The notes under the pieces were generated by a model. It ran no database searches. It was not told where the DNA came from and worked only from the letters and a program-made list of their open reading frames with translations. The translations under genes were made by a program, and so were the position numbers. A stretch of 64,000 bases of DNA from an uncultured Lachnospiraceae bacterium (GTDB taxonomy: Bacteria > Bacillota > Clostridia > Lachnospirales > Lachnospiraceae). This document shows, in pieces, positions 43,623 through 50,801 of the stretch. Positions within the stretch are counted from its first letter, which is position 1. Each line of letters starts with the position of its first letter. The DNA lies in contig CAJUQO010000001.1 of assembly GCA_910588295.1 (NCBI GenBank), positions 1 to 64,000 on the forward strand, given 5' to 3'.

Positions 43623-44591
43623 ATGGAACTATTTTCAGAAATCTACAGCTGTTACTATCAGGTACTTCGCCGTCTGTTATGCAGCGGGCGGGGAATCTCC
43701 ATGCAGGAGATCCACAGCCGGATCTGTCATGAGGGCTTTGCGGAGAGTATGCTCTCCATCATCCCCAAGCTGGAAAGCGGCGCATGGAATGTCTTTGCCA
43801 GGGAGGGGGATCTGTACCTCTCCAGGCTCACCATGCCCTTCACCACGCCCCTCTCCCATCTGCAAAAAGCTTATTTGAAAGCCATACTGTCCGATCCGCG
43901 TATAAGGCTATTTCTGGATCGCGAATACCTGGATACCCTAAAGGATATGCTGGCCCCGGTCACTCCCCTCTGGCGTCCGGAGCAATTTTACTATTTCGAT
44001 CAGTTTACTGACGCCGACCCCTATGATGACGAGACATACCGTCATCATTTCCGTACGCTGCTGCAGGCGCAGAAAAAACATCGGTATGTGGATATCGACT
44101 ACAGCGGGCCCACTGGAAGGCGGGTTCATCACCACTATATCCCTGCCCGTCTGGAATATTCCGTGAAAAACGACCGTTTCCGCCTCATCGCCCTGAAAAG
44201 AATAAACCATGGAAAAATGAAACCGGAACTCCTCAATCTCTCCCGCATCCGGCATGTAGCGCCCATGGAAAAAACATTCCCTGACTCCATCGATCTGAAT
44301 GCCGTGATCCGGCAATCCTATTACCGGGAGCCCCTGACGCTGCACATCATTAACCGGCGCAACGCCCTCGAGCGGGCCATGCTGCATTTTGCGAATTATG
44401 AAAAAAATACGACCAAAATTAATGAAAATACTTATGAATGCCGGATCTATTACAACCAGACCATGGAAACGGAATTGCTGATCGAAACTCTGTCCTTCGG
44501 CCCCATGCTGACTGTCACGGGAAATGACCGTTTCCTCGGGCTTCTGCGGACACGGCTCCAAAAACAGAGAGCCCTCCCGGCTCCCCGCTAA
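43623..44591 (+). CDS. WYL-domain protein, second of pair
   Basis: A 322-residue protein encoded 83 bases after the first WYL gene. The N-terminus (Y-Q-V-L-R-R-L-L, then G-I-S-M-Q-E-I-H-S-R-I) resembles a short winged helix. The WYL region is Y-V-D-I-D-Y-S-G-P-T-G-R-R-V-H-H-H-Y-I-P-A-R-L-E-Y-S and D-R-F-R-L-I-A-L (about 153-193). GAGGAAAA precedes the ATG at 43623; the frame upstream overlaps the first gene. The two products may form a heteromeric regulator. A strong terminator follows. Confidence 0.78.
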   Translation: MELFSEIYSCYYQVLRRLLCSGRGISMQEIHSRICHEGFAESMLSIIPKLESGAWNVFAREGDLYLSRLTMPFTTPLSHLQKAYLKAILSDPRIRLFLDREYLDTLKDMLAPVTPLWRPEQFYYFDQFTDADPYDDETYRHHFRTLLQAQKKHRYVDIDYSGPTGRRVHHHYIPARLEYSVKNDRFRLIALKRINHGKMKPELLNLSRIRHVAPMEKTFPDSIDLNAVIRQSYYREPLTLHIINRRNALERAMLHFANYEKNTTKINENTYECRIYYNQTMETELLIETLSFGPMLTVTGNDRFLGLLRTRLQKQRALPAPR

Positions 44592-44641
44592 AGCGTGATA
44601 AAATCCGCCGCCGGAATTTTCTCTGTGCCAGAGCATAAAAA

Positions 44642-44693
44642 AACGGACACCTGACTCCAGTATCCCCTGTCAGGCGTCCGTTATTTTGTTTCA
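44642..44693. terminator. Strong terminator after the WYL pair
   Basis: ACGGAC and CCTGAC pair with GTCAGG and GTCCGT around a short loop, followed by TATTTTGTTT. An A-run on the left makes it usable from the minus strand as well. Confidence 0.8.
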
Positions 44694-44723
44694 ATACCTT
44701 GTAATATCTCAGCAAAAAACGTA

Positions 44724-44951
44724 TTATTCCTCATCCGGTTTTTTCTTAAGTACTTCCATGATCTCATCATAGCTCCACTCACTTGCCTTGATCGCATCAA
44801 GAAGTTTCTCCCTTTTTTCCGCTTCTTTCTGGGCGAGAAGATCTTTCAGCTCCGCCACAGCCGCATTATATTTTTCTTTGTATTTCGCAACATCTTCTTG
44901 CGCTTTAGCGATCCTGTCGTCAATTGCAATTACCTTTCTGGGTCTAGCCAT
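44724..44951 (-). CDS. Small coiled-coil protein of a Lachnospiraceae-type family
   Basis: A 75-residue charged protein. It begins with M-A-R-P-R-K-V-I-A-I-D-D-R-I-A-K, then forms a heptad-like coiled coil (about 15-50) rich in Lys, Glu and Ala, and ends in K-K-K-P-D-E-E. Proteins of this pattern are frequent in Lachnospiraceae, sometimes labelled ErpK; I recall this label without certainty. AGGAGG lies 9 bases before the ATG, which supports a real gene. Function unknown; a nucleoid-associated role is conceivable from the basic N-terminus. Confidence 0.65.
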   Translation of the reverse strand: MARPRKVIAIDDRIAKAQEDVAKYKEKYNAAVAELKDLLAQKEAEKREKLLDAIKASEWSYDEIMEVLKKKPDEE

Positions 44952-45045
44952 TGATGTACACCTCCTATTTATTTAATAGTTTTATACTAGCATAAAGTTT
45001 TTGATATGACAAGTGAGGAAACTCATTTTTCCGAACCCAACCACC

Positions 45046-45768
45046 TTAATTTGCCGATACCTCCTGTATACCTTCTGACTCCGTCTGGGTAATCAATTCA
45101 TTATCCACCATGCTGCCCAGCACCTGCTCTGCCCGTCGGGCGGCCAGCTCGGCGTTTACGTCAGGGGAATAAGCCGAGGGCGCATTGGGAACCCCGGCCA
45201 GCATAGCCGACTCGTAATCTGTCAGCTCAGAAGGCGATTTATCAAAATACCCCGCCGCCGCCTCGCCTATGCCGTAATGCCCGCTGCCAAAATAGGCGGT
45301 ATTCACATACAGTTCAAAAATCTCTTCTTTGCTGTACAGCTTTTCAATATCCAGGGCCGCAAAAACCTCCGCGGCTTTCCGTTCCATTTTCTTTTCCTGG
45401 GTGAAAAGCATATTTTTGGCAATCTGCTGAGTGATGGTGCTGCCGCCCTCCTTGAATCTGCCCGCTTTGATATCATTGAATACAGCGCGGCAGATAGCGA
45501 TGGGATCGATACCTCCGTGATTCATAAACCTGTGATCCTCCACCGAAATAACGGCATCTATGTAAAATTCCGACATTTCATCATATGTGATAAAATCTTT
45601 ATCATTGCGGATCTCTGCCACTCTCTCTTCCATGGATTTCTGCGCTAAAGCCTCCTGATACATCCGATAGCCCTTCACACCGAAAAAGGTAACCGCCGTC
45701 ACTCCCGCACACAACAGCAGTAAAAACATAATGCCGATAATTTTTCTGATCCAGTGTTTTTTCTTCAT
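45046..45768 (-). CDS. Monofunctional GT51 peptidoglycan glycosyltransferase
   Basis: A 240-residue enzyme that polymerises lipid II into glycan strands. A single transmembrane anchor is at about 10-30. The GT51 motifs are all present: E-D-H-R-F-M-N-H-G-G-I-D (catalytic Glu), G-G-S-T-I-T-Q-Q-I-A-K-N, R-K-A-A-E, E-L-Y-V-N-T-A-Y-F-G and A-M-L-A-G-V-P-N-A-P. No transpeptidase domain follows, so it is MtgA-like and not a class A penicillin-binding protein. The start at 45768 follows AAAGGAG, and that site overlaps the stop of a small membrane-protein gene, so translation is coupled. Confidence 0.9.
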   Translation of the reverse strand: MKKKHWIRKIIGIMFLLLLCAGVTAVTFFGVKGYRMYQEALAQKSMEERVAEIRNDKDFITYDEMSEFYIDAVISVEDHRFMNHGGIDPIAICRAVFNDIKAGRFKEGGSTITQQIAKNMLFTQEKKMERKAAEVFAALDIEKLYSKEEIFELYVNTAYFGSGHYGIGEAAAGYFDKSPSELTDYESAMLAGVPNAPSAYSPDVNAELAARRAEQVLGSMVDNELITQTESEGIQEVSAN

Positions 45769-45775
45769 AGTACCT

Positions 45776-45931
45776 TTATCTCCTTTCCATTTTTGTAAGC
45801 AGAAAATCCGCCATGTCACTGACCACACTGGCCGCTATATTTAAGATCGCCAGTAAAACCAGCAAAATACAAAATACCGAACCGCCCGCAAGAAATACCG
45901 CCCCGTTTAGAATAAATCTTATCTTACCCAT
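45776..45931 (-). CDS. Small membrane protein upstream of the glycosyltransferase
   Basis: A 51-residue protein with one hydrophobic helix of about 25 residues (F-L-A-G-G-S-V-F-C-I-L-L-V-L-L-A-I-L-N-I). The ATG at 45931 has AAAGGA 5 bases upstream. The frame continues to a TTG at 46009, which would give 77 residues; the start is uncertain. Its stop lies within the ribosome binding site of the glycosyltransferase gene, so the two are probably co-expressed. Function unknown. Confidence 0.5.
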   Translation of the reverse strand: MGKIRFILNGAVFLAGGSVFCILLVLLAILNIAASVVSDMADFLLTKMERR

Positions 45932-46098
45932 GTATCCTTTCTCCATCATTTTCTCAATATTTTTATTAATTTTTTTATCTTCCCCTATCATAATGGTTTC
46001 ATCTGACAATTCCGTGACTTTAATGTGAGAGATTTGTCACTTTGTTACTGTCTGCACCCGAGCCACGCAACGGCGAACAGGGAAAAAATGGAGGGCTA

Positions 46099-46127
46099 TT
46101 GTCTTTTGTCGATATTGTGTGTATAAT
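46099..46127 (+). promoter_or_regulatory. SigA-type promoter of the small membrane protein gene
   Basis: TTGTCT (46099-46104) and TATAAT (46122-46127) are 17 bases apart and end 36 bases before the ATG. Confidence 0.65.
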
Positions 46128-46162
46128 GGCGGAAAAAAGATTGACAGAAAGGAACCAGATCT

Positions 46163-46483
46163 ATGCAGGGAAACAATAGTTTTCGTTATGTAATACGGAT
46201 TATCGCAGGCGTGTATCTCCTCTATCTCGCCTGGAACCTGATGGGCGGCCTGCGCTCCGGCGAGACTTCGGGATTCGTTTTCATCATCGGCATTGCAGTA
46301 TTTATTATCGCAGGCGTTTTTTTTATTCTCGACGCTCTGCGTAATATGCGCCGGGAAGCCCTTGACAGCCGGGCGGAGTCTTTGGAAGATCAAACGCCTT
46401 CAGAAGAAAACGACGAAGAACCTCTTTCCGAAGATACAACGCCGGATGACGACGTCGTTACAAAAAAGGAAGACGAGCCTTAA
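46163..46483 (+). CDS. Small membrane protein with acidic tail
   Basis: A 106-residue protein with two hydrophobic helices (about 9-28 and 36-57), joined by a short loop, and a long acidic C-terminal tail rich in Glu, Asp and Pro. AGAAAGGA precedes the ATG, and a clear promoter lies upstream. I do not recognise the family. The tail is probably cytoplasmic and disordered. It is followed by fucU, which has its own promoter. Confidence 0.65.
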   Translation: MQGNNSFRYVIRIIAGVYLLYLAWNLMGGLRSGETSGFVFIIGIAVFIIAGVFFILDALRNMRREALDSRAESLEDQTPSEENDEEPLSEDTTPDDDVVTKKEDEP

Positions 46484-46535
46484 ATCGCTTGATTTTGCTT
46501 TGCGCAAAAGCAGCCAAAGAAAAGAAATTTTCAGA

Positions 46536-46564
46536 TTGCGGCCTCTGCCCAAATACGGTACAAT
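46536..46564 (+). promoter_or_regulatory. SigA-type promoter of fucU
   Basis: TTGCGG (46536-46541) and TACAAT (46559-46564) are separated by 17 bases, 56 bases before the start. Confidence 0.55.
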
Positions 46565-46620
46565 AGCAGTAAAATATTCCCTGCGGGGAGCGGTCCAAGA
46601 GCGACCAGAAAGGACGTATT

Positions 46621-47079
46621 ATGTTAAAAGGTATACCTACCATCTTATCACCGGAGCTTTTGAAGGTTCTTGACGAAATGGGCCATACGGACGAGCTGAC
46701 CATCGGCGACGGCAACTTCCCCGGCCACACTTACGGCAAACGTGTGATCCGCCTCGACGGACACGGCGTTCCCGAGATCCTAGACGCCATCCTGCAGGTC
46801 ATGCCTCTGGATACATACCCGAACGCCGAGGGCGTGATGGTGCCGCCCTGCACCCTGATGGCCGTTGAGCCCGGCGACGACGCCAAGACGCCGATCTGGG
46901 ATACCTACAAAGAGATCGTAGCCAAACATGATCCCCGAGGCGCCGAGTGCTTTGAGGAAATCAATAAATGGGATTTCTACAAGAAGACAAAAGAAAATTC
47001 CACCCTGGTCATTATGAGCAGCGAGACCGCCATCTACGCCAACATCATTCTGCGCAAAGGCGTCGTAATCAACGAGTGA
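46621..47079 (+). CDS. fucU: FucU-family L-fucose mutarotase
   Basis: A 152-residue member of the RbsD/FucU family, more like FucU: M-L-K-G-I-P at the start, L-S-P-E-L-L-K-V-L-D-E-M-G-H-T-D, I-G-D-G-N-F-P-G-H and a C-terminal Y-A-N-I-I-L-R-K-G-V. It interconverts the anomers of fucose or a related sugar. AGAAAGGA precedes the ATG. It is a single-gene unit with its own promoter and terminator and no fucose isomerase or kinase gene beside it. A second family member, the RbsD-like protein, is at 34768-35250. Confidence 0.9.
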   Translation: MLKGIPTILSPELLKVLDEMGHTDELTIGDGNFPGHTYGKRVIRLDGHGVPEILDAILQVMPLDTYPNAEGVMVPPCTLMAVEPGDDAKTPIWDTYKEIVAKHDPRGAECFEEINKWDFYKKTKENSTLVIMSSETAIYANIILRKGVVINE

Positions 47080-47165
47080 TCGAGTTATCCGCCAAATTAG
47101 CATGTAAAAAATACGCGGACAGCCTGTCTGAGCCGTTACGATACGCACAGGTTTCCTGCATCTTC

Positions 47166-47228
47166 AGACAAAAACTGCCGCAGAGCGTTGCCCCCATACG
47201 GAGCAATGCCCTGCGGCAGTTTCTTATT
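47166..47228. terminator. Terminator hairpin between fucU and ptsI
   Basis: AAACTGCCGCAG (47172-47183) pairs perfectly with CTGCGGCAGTTT (47211-47222), with inner GC and TTGC/GCAA pairs. It is followed by CTTATT and can serve fucU from the left. Confidence 0.75.
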
Positions 47229-47240
47229 AATAGCCCGCCG

Positions 47241-47270
47241 CATTTGGCATCCGTTTAGGGATGCCAAATG
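47241..47270 (-). terminator. Hairpin after ptsI
   Basis: CATTTGGCATCC (47241-47252) pairs perfectly with GGATGCCAAATG (47259-47270), 8 bases beyond the ptsI stop. The T-run is poor, so termination strength is uncertain. Confidence 0.5.
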
Positions 47271-47277
47271 TCCGATT

Positions 47278-48891
47278 TTATTCTGCGTCTCTGATCTTCT
47301 TGCGCACCGACAGGATGCATCCCGGCGATACGGACAGCTCGTCAAGCCCCATTTTCAGGAACTCCTCCGTCAGCGTCGTATCCGCGCCCAGCTCGCCGCA
47401 GATACCGGCCCAAATGCCCTCCTTGTGAGCATTGTCCGCCACCATTTTAATCAGGCGGAGCACCGCCTCATGATGGGCGTTGTAGAACGGATCTAATTTC
47501 GCGTTCTGACGGTCAATAGCCAGGGTATACTGAGTCAGGTCGTTGGTACCGATACTGAAGAAGTCCACATGCTTGGCCAACTGGTCGCTGATGACGGCGG
47601 CGGCCGGAGTCTCGATCATGATTCCCTCTTCCACCTTGCCGATCTTCACCCCCTCGGAAGCAAGCTCCTCCTTTACCGACCGGGAGATGGCTTTGATCTT
47701 CTCCACCTCTTCCACGGACGTGATCATCGGATACATGATGGACAGATTACCGAAAGCGCTGGCACGGAACAGGGCGCGTAGCTGCGTACGGAAGATTTCC
47801 GGCCTGGTCAGGCAGATACGGATGGCGCGATAGCCCAGCGCCGGATTATCCTCCTTATCCAGTTCAAAATAATCCACCTGTTTATCCGCGCCGATATCCA
47901 GAGTACGGATGATGACCTTCTTGCCGCCCATGGTCTCGACCACTTTCTTGTAGGCCGCAAACTGCTGCTCCTCCGTGGGGTATGTATCCGATTCCAGATA
48001 CAGAAACTCACTGCGGAACAGGCCGATACCGCCCGCGTCATTCTCCAGTACCGATGCCAGATCACTGGGATTGCCGATATTGGCGTACAGATTGATCTTC
48101 TGGCCGGACTTTGTCACGTTTTCCTTGCCCTTCAAAGTCTGCAGGAGTTTTTTCTGCTCGTCGTCGGCTTCTTTTTTCTTGAAATAAGAAGCCAGCAGAT
48201 CCATGTCCGGATCAACGATAAACTTGCCCTCATAGCCGTCCACTACTGCGATCTTGCCGTCCCATGAATTGTCGATGTCCACCCCCACCAGGGCCGGGAT
48301 ACCCATGGTTCTGGCCAAGATCGCTGTGTGGGAGTTGGCTGAGCCCAGATGGGTCACGAAAGCCAGCAGCTTACTCTTATCCATCTGAACCGTCTCGCTG
48401 GGAGCCAGATCCTCGGCCACCACGATCACCGGATCGTCGCCGATATCCGTCCCGCTGCCTTTACCATGGAGGACAGTGATCACCCGCTCCGTGATATCCT
48501 TCACATCCGCCGCGCGGGCCTTGAAATATTCATTATCCATATTGGCAAACATCTCGGCAAAATTGTCGCCGGTGGCGGCGGCGGCATACTCCGCGTTGAC
48601 TTCCTGGGTGCGGATGATATTCTCTACAGACTCGTTGTAGTCCTCGTCCTCCAGCATCATGGCATGGACATTGAAAATCTCCGCATTGGCCTCGCCCACT
48701 TCTTCCAGAGCCTTTTCATGGAGGCCGTTTAACTGCTCGATCGCCTTGGCTTTGGCTGCCCCATACCGGGCCACCTCCGCCTCGATATCTTCCACCTTTA
48801 CACGCACGACCTCATTTTCCTCCTTGGAGTAAAACTTGACCCGGCCGATGGCGATACCGTTAAAGATCTTTTTTCCTTCTTTTTCTATCAC
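47278..48891 (-). CDS. ptsI: Phosphoenolpyruvate-protein phosphotransferase (PTS enzyme I)
   Basis: Enzyme I takes the phosphate from phosphoenolpyruvate and passes it to HPr. The active-site His is in S-A-N-S-H-T-A-I-L-A-R-T (about residue 185). The PEP-binding barrel shows G-L-F-R-S-E-F-L-Y, M-Y-P-M-I and G-I-M-I-E-T-P-A-A. The C-terminal C-G-E-L-G-A-D holds the catalytic Cys region. Translation starts at a GTG (48891), with AAGGGGG in front, giving 537 residues. It lies 31 bases after the HPr gene and is the last gene of the mannitol/PTS run. Confidence 0.93.
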   Translation of the reverse strand: MIEKEGKKIFNGIAIGRVKFYSKEENEVVRVKVEDIEAEVARYGAAKAKAIEQLNGLHEKALEEVGEANAEIFNVHAMMLEDEDYNESVENIIRTQEVNAEYAAAATGDNFAEMFANMDNEYFKARAADVKDITERVITVLHGKGSGTDIGDDPVIVVAEDLAPSETVQMDKSKLLAFVTHLGSANSHTAILARTMGIPALVGVDIDNSWDGKIAVVDGYEGKFIVDPDMDLLASYFKKKEADDEQKKLLQTLKGKENVTKSGQKINLYANIGNPSDLASVLENDAGGIGLFRSEFLYLESDTYPTEEQQFAAYKKVVETMGGKKVIIRTLDIGADKQVDYFELDKEDNPALGYRAIRICLTRPEIFRTQLRALFRASAFGNLSIMYPMITSVEEVEKIKAISRSVKEELASEGVKIGKVEEGIMIETPAAAVISDQLAKHVDFFSIGTNDLTQYTLAIDRQNAKLDPFYNAHHEAVLRLIKMVADNAHKEGIWAGICGELGADTTLTEEFLKMGLDELSVSPGCILSVRKKIRDAE

Positions 48892-48922
48892 GGGTCTTCC
48901 CCCTTCGCAAATATCCTGCTGA

Positions 48923-49171
48923 TTACAGATTTTCTTCCAGAACCTTCCTGAACTCGGCCAGGCTTCCCTCATCCTCGCTGGAGACCGTGATCGTCTCACC
49001 GCTCTTTACGCCCAGTCCCATAAGGGCAAACAGTTTCTTTGCGTCGATGGTCTTCTCACCCTTGGTGATCTTGATATCGCCTGCCAGCCCCTTGGCCGCG
49101 TTTACAATAATGCCTGCCGGACGTGCATGGATACCTTCGGGATCTTTTACTGTGAAATCAAATGAACTCAT
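48923..49171 (-). CDS. ptsH: HPr phosphocarrier protein (lacks Ser46)
   Basis: An 82-residue HPr. The phosphorylated His15 lies in G-I-H-A-R-P-A-G. In B. subtilis HPr, Ser46 sits in L-K-S-I-M-G-V-M-S-L-G and is phosphorylated by HPr kinase for catabolite control. The aligned segment here is A-K-K-L-F-A-L-M-G-L-G, with Lys at the Ser46 position. Classical Ser46-based regulation through CcpA is therefore not possible with this protein. AAAAGGAG precedes the ATG, and ptsI follows directly. Confidence 0.88.
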   Translation of the reverse strand: MSSFDFTVKDPEGIHARPAGIIVNAAKGLAGDIKITKGEKTIDAKKLFALMGLGVKSGETITVSSEDEGSLAEFRKVLEENL

Positions 49172-49283
49172 AACTGCATTCTCCTTTTCTTTTTTATTAT
49201 TTATTGATCAATCCGCCCAGGGCCTTATCCCCTGACGGTTCATCATTTACAATAATATATTCCTATCCATATCTGTATATAAT

Positions 49284-49562
49284 TTAAGAGCTGTATATCC
49301 GCACCGGTTCTATAGACAGGATGATTTTCTCCAGCGCTTTCAATGCCTCCGCCTCGTCCTCGCCGTCCGAGATGATCTCCACCCGGCCTCCCGGCGGGAA
49401 ACCCAGGCGCATCACGGACAGAGGCCTTTTCGCGTCGGCCATCCTTTCATCGGTCTGCAGCATAACCATGCTCCGGTATTTTCGCGCCACATCTGCCACC
49501 TGGCCGGCGGGACAGGCATGAAACCCCACTCTTTCTGACAACTGAATTGTTTTCGTGAGCAT
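49284..49562 (-). CDS. Divergent HPr-like protein (HACP active site)
   Basis: A 92-residue HPr-fold protein. The active-site loop reads G-F-H-A-C-P-A-G: His15 is kept, but the usual Arg17 is replaced by Cys. The Ser46 region is A-K-R-P-L-S-V-M-R-L-G, with Arg aligned to Ser46. It may be a specialised phosphocarrier or a regulator. GGAGG precedes the ATG at 49562; the frame reaches 49601. It lies between mtlD and the HPr gene, so it is part of the mannitol run. Confidence 0.75.
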   Translation of the reverse strand: MLTKTIQLSERVGFHACPAGQVADVARKYRSMVMLQTDERMADAKRPLSVMRLGFPPGGRVEIISDGEDEAEALKALEKIILSIEPVRIYSS

Positions 49563-49608
49563 GCCTGCACCTCCGCCATTTCTCCACATGGTCTGTGGCA
49601 AATCTCCT

Positions 49609-50754
49609 CTATTTTACTACCGTATCGTAAGCCTCTTTCACCTGGGCCAACACCTTGGCGTCGGTGACGCCGGACACCTCGCGGAAAGCGTCTACCACGC
49701 CGCTGTCTTTGATCAGCTTCTGCAACTTAACGCTCTGCTCATCCTCCGGATTGTCGTAGTGCAGCGCCGCGCCGATACCGAGGATCAGTTTATCCACCGG
49801 AAGGCCATATTCCATAGCCGTCATGGTGGGCTTCACCAGACGATCCGTGGCGCTCAGCTTGCGCAGCGGCTCTCTGCCCACACGGGTAACGTCATCCTGC
49901 AGATAGGGGTTTTTAAAACGGCTGATGATTTTCTCAATATAGTGGGCATGGGCCTCGGGATCAAAATGATGCTTTTCCACCAGGCCCGCGCCGGACTGCT
50001 CCATGGCCTCATGCACCAGCTTATAGATCTCCGGATCAGCAATGGCCTCGCTGATAGTTTCATATCCCTTAATCACCCCCAGATAAGCGGTGATACAATG
50101 CCCCGTGTTCAGTGTAAAGAGCTTTCTCTCAATGTAGGCCATCAGATCCTCCGCCAGATTCATACCGGCGATCTCGGGGATCTCCCCCTTAAAGGAAGCC
50201 TTCTCCACATTCCACTCGTAATAATTCTCCACCACCACGTCCGTGGGGATCTCGTTGCGCACCGGCGGCACGATACGGTCCACCGAGCAGTCGGGGAATC
50301 CCACATACTCGTCGCAGTAAGCCCTCTCCTCATCACTCAGGGCCGCATATACATGCTCTTTGAGCTGTGAGCTGGCGCGTATGGCATTTTCGCAGGCGAT
50401 CAGGTTCAGGGGCTCTTTTGAGCCGCTCTCCCTGCGGGCTTTGATACCTGCCGCGATCGTAGGGGCAATGCGCGGCAGTATGGTCAGGCCCACCGCCGTG
50501 GTGATGATCTCGGCGTCTCGGATGGCGTCCAGGATCTTTGTGCCGTTGGACATGATACCGTCCACATCGGTAATCCTGTGATCTTCCTTCTCCACGTCCA
50601 TGATATGGACTGTGTAAGCTTTATCCTGGGCCAGACGGTCAATGATCACCGGGTTTACATCTGCAAACACCACATGATACCCTGCCTGGGCCAGCAGCAT
50701 CCCGATGAAACCGCGTCCGATATTTCCAGCGCCGAATTGAATGGCTGTTTTCAT
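49609..50754 (-). CDS. mtlD: Mannitol-1-phosphate 5-dehydrogenase
   Basis: An NAD-dependent enzyme that oxidises mannitol 1-phosphate to fructose 6-phosphate. The N-terminal Q-F-G-A-G-N-I-G-R-G-F-I-G binds NAD. Characteristic are A-C-E-N-A-I-R-A-S, V-G-F-P-D-C-S-V-D-R-I-V-P and L-N-T-G-H-C-I-T-A-Y-L-G, with the catalytic Lys region in R-K-L-F. The length of 381 residues is normal. I prefer the ATG at 50754, given the distance to GAAGG; the ATG at 50760 is too close. It follows the mannitol transporter gene by about 47 bases. Confidence 0.95.
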   Translation of the reverse strand: MKTAIQFGAGNIGRGFIGMLLAQAGYHVVFADVNPVIIDRLAQDKAYTVHIMDVEKEDHRITDVDGIMSNGTKILDAIRDAEIITTAVGLTILPRIAPTIAAGIKARRESGSKEPLNLIACENAIRASSQLKEHVYAALSDEERAYCDEYVGFPDCSVDRIVPPVRNEIPTDVVVENYYEWNVEKASFKGEIPEIAGMNLAEDLMAYIERKLFTLNTGHCITAYLGVIKGYETISEAIADPEIYKLVHEAMEQSGAGLVEKHHFDPEAHAHYIEKIISRFKNPYLQDDVTRVGREPLRKLSATDRLVKPTMTAMEYGLPVDKLILGIGAALHYDNPEDEQSVKLQKLIKDSGVVDAFREVSGVTDAKVLAQVKEAYDTVVK

Positions 50755-50801
50755 ATACATCTACCTTCTTTCTGATACTTACTATAGTAATTTGAACATA
50801 A

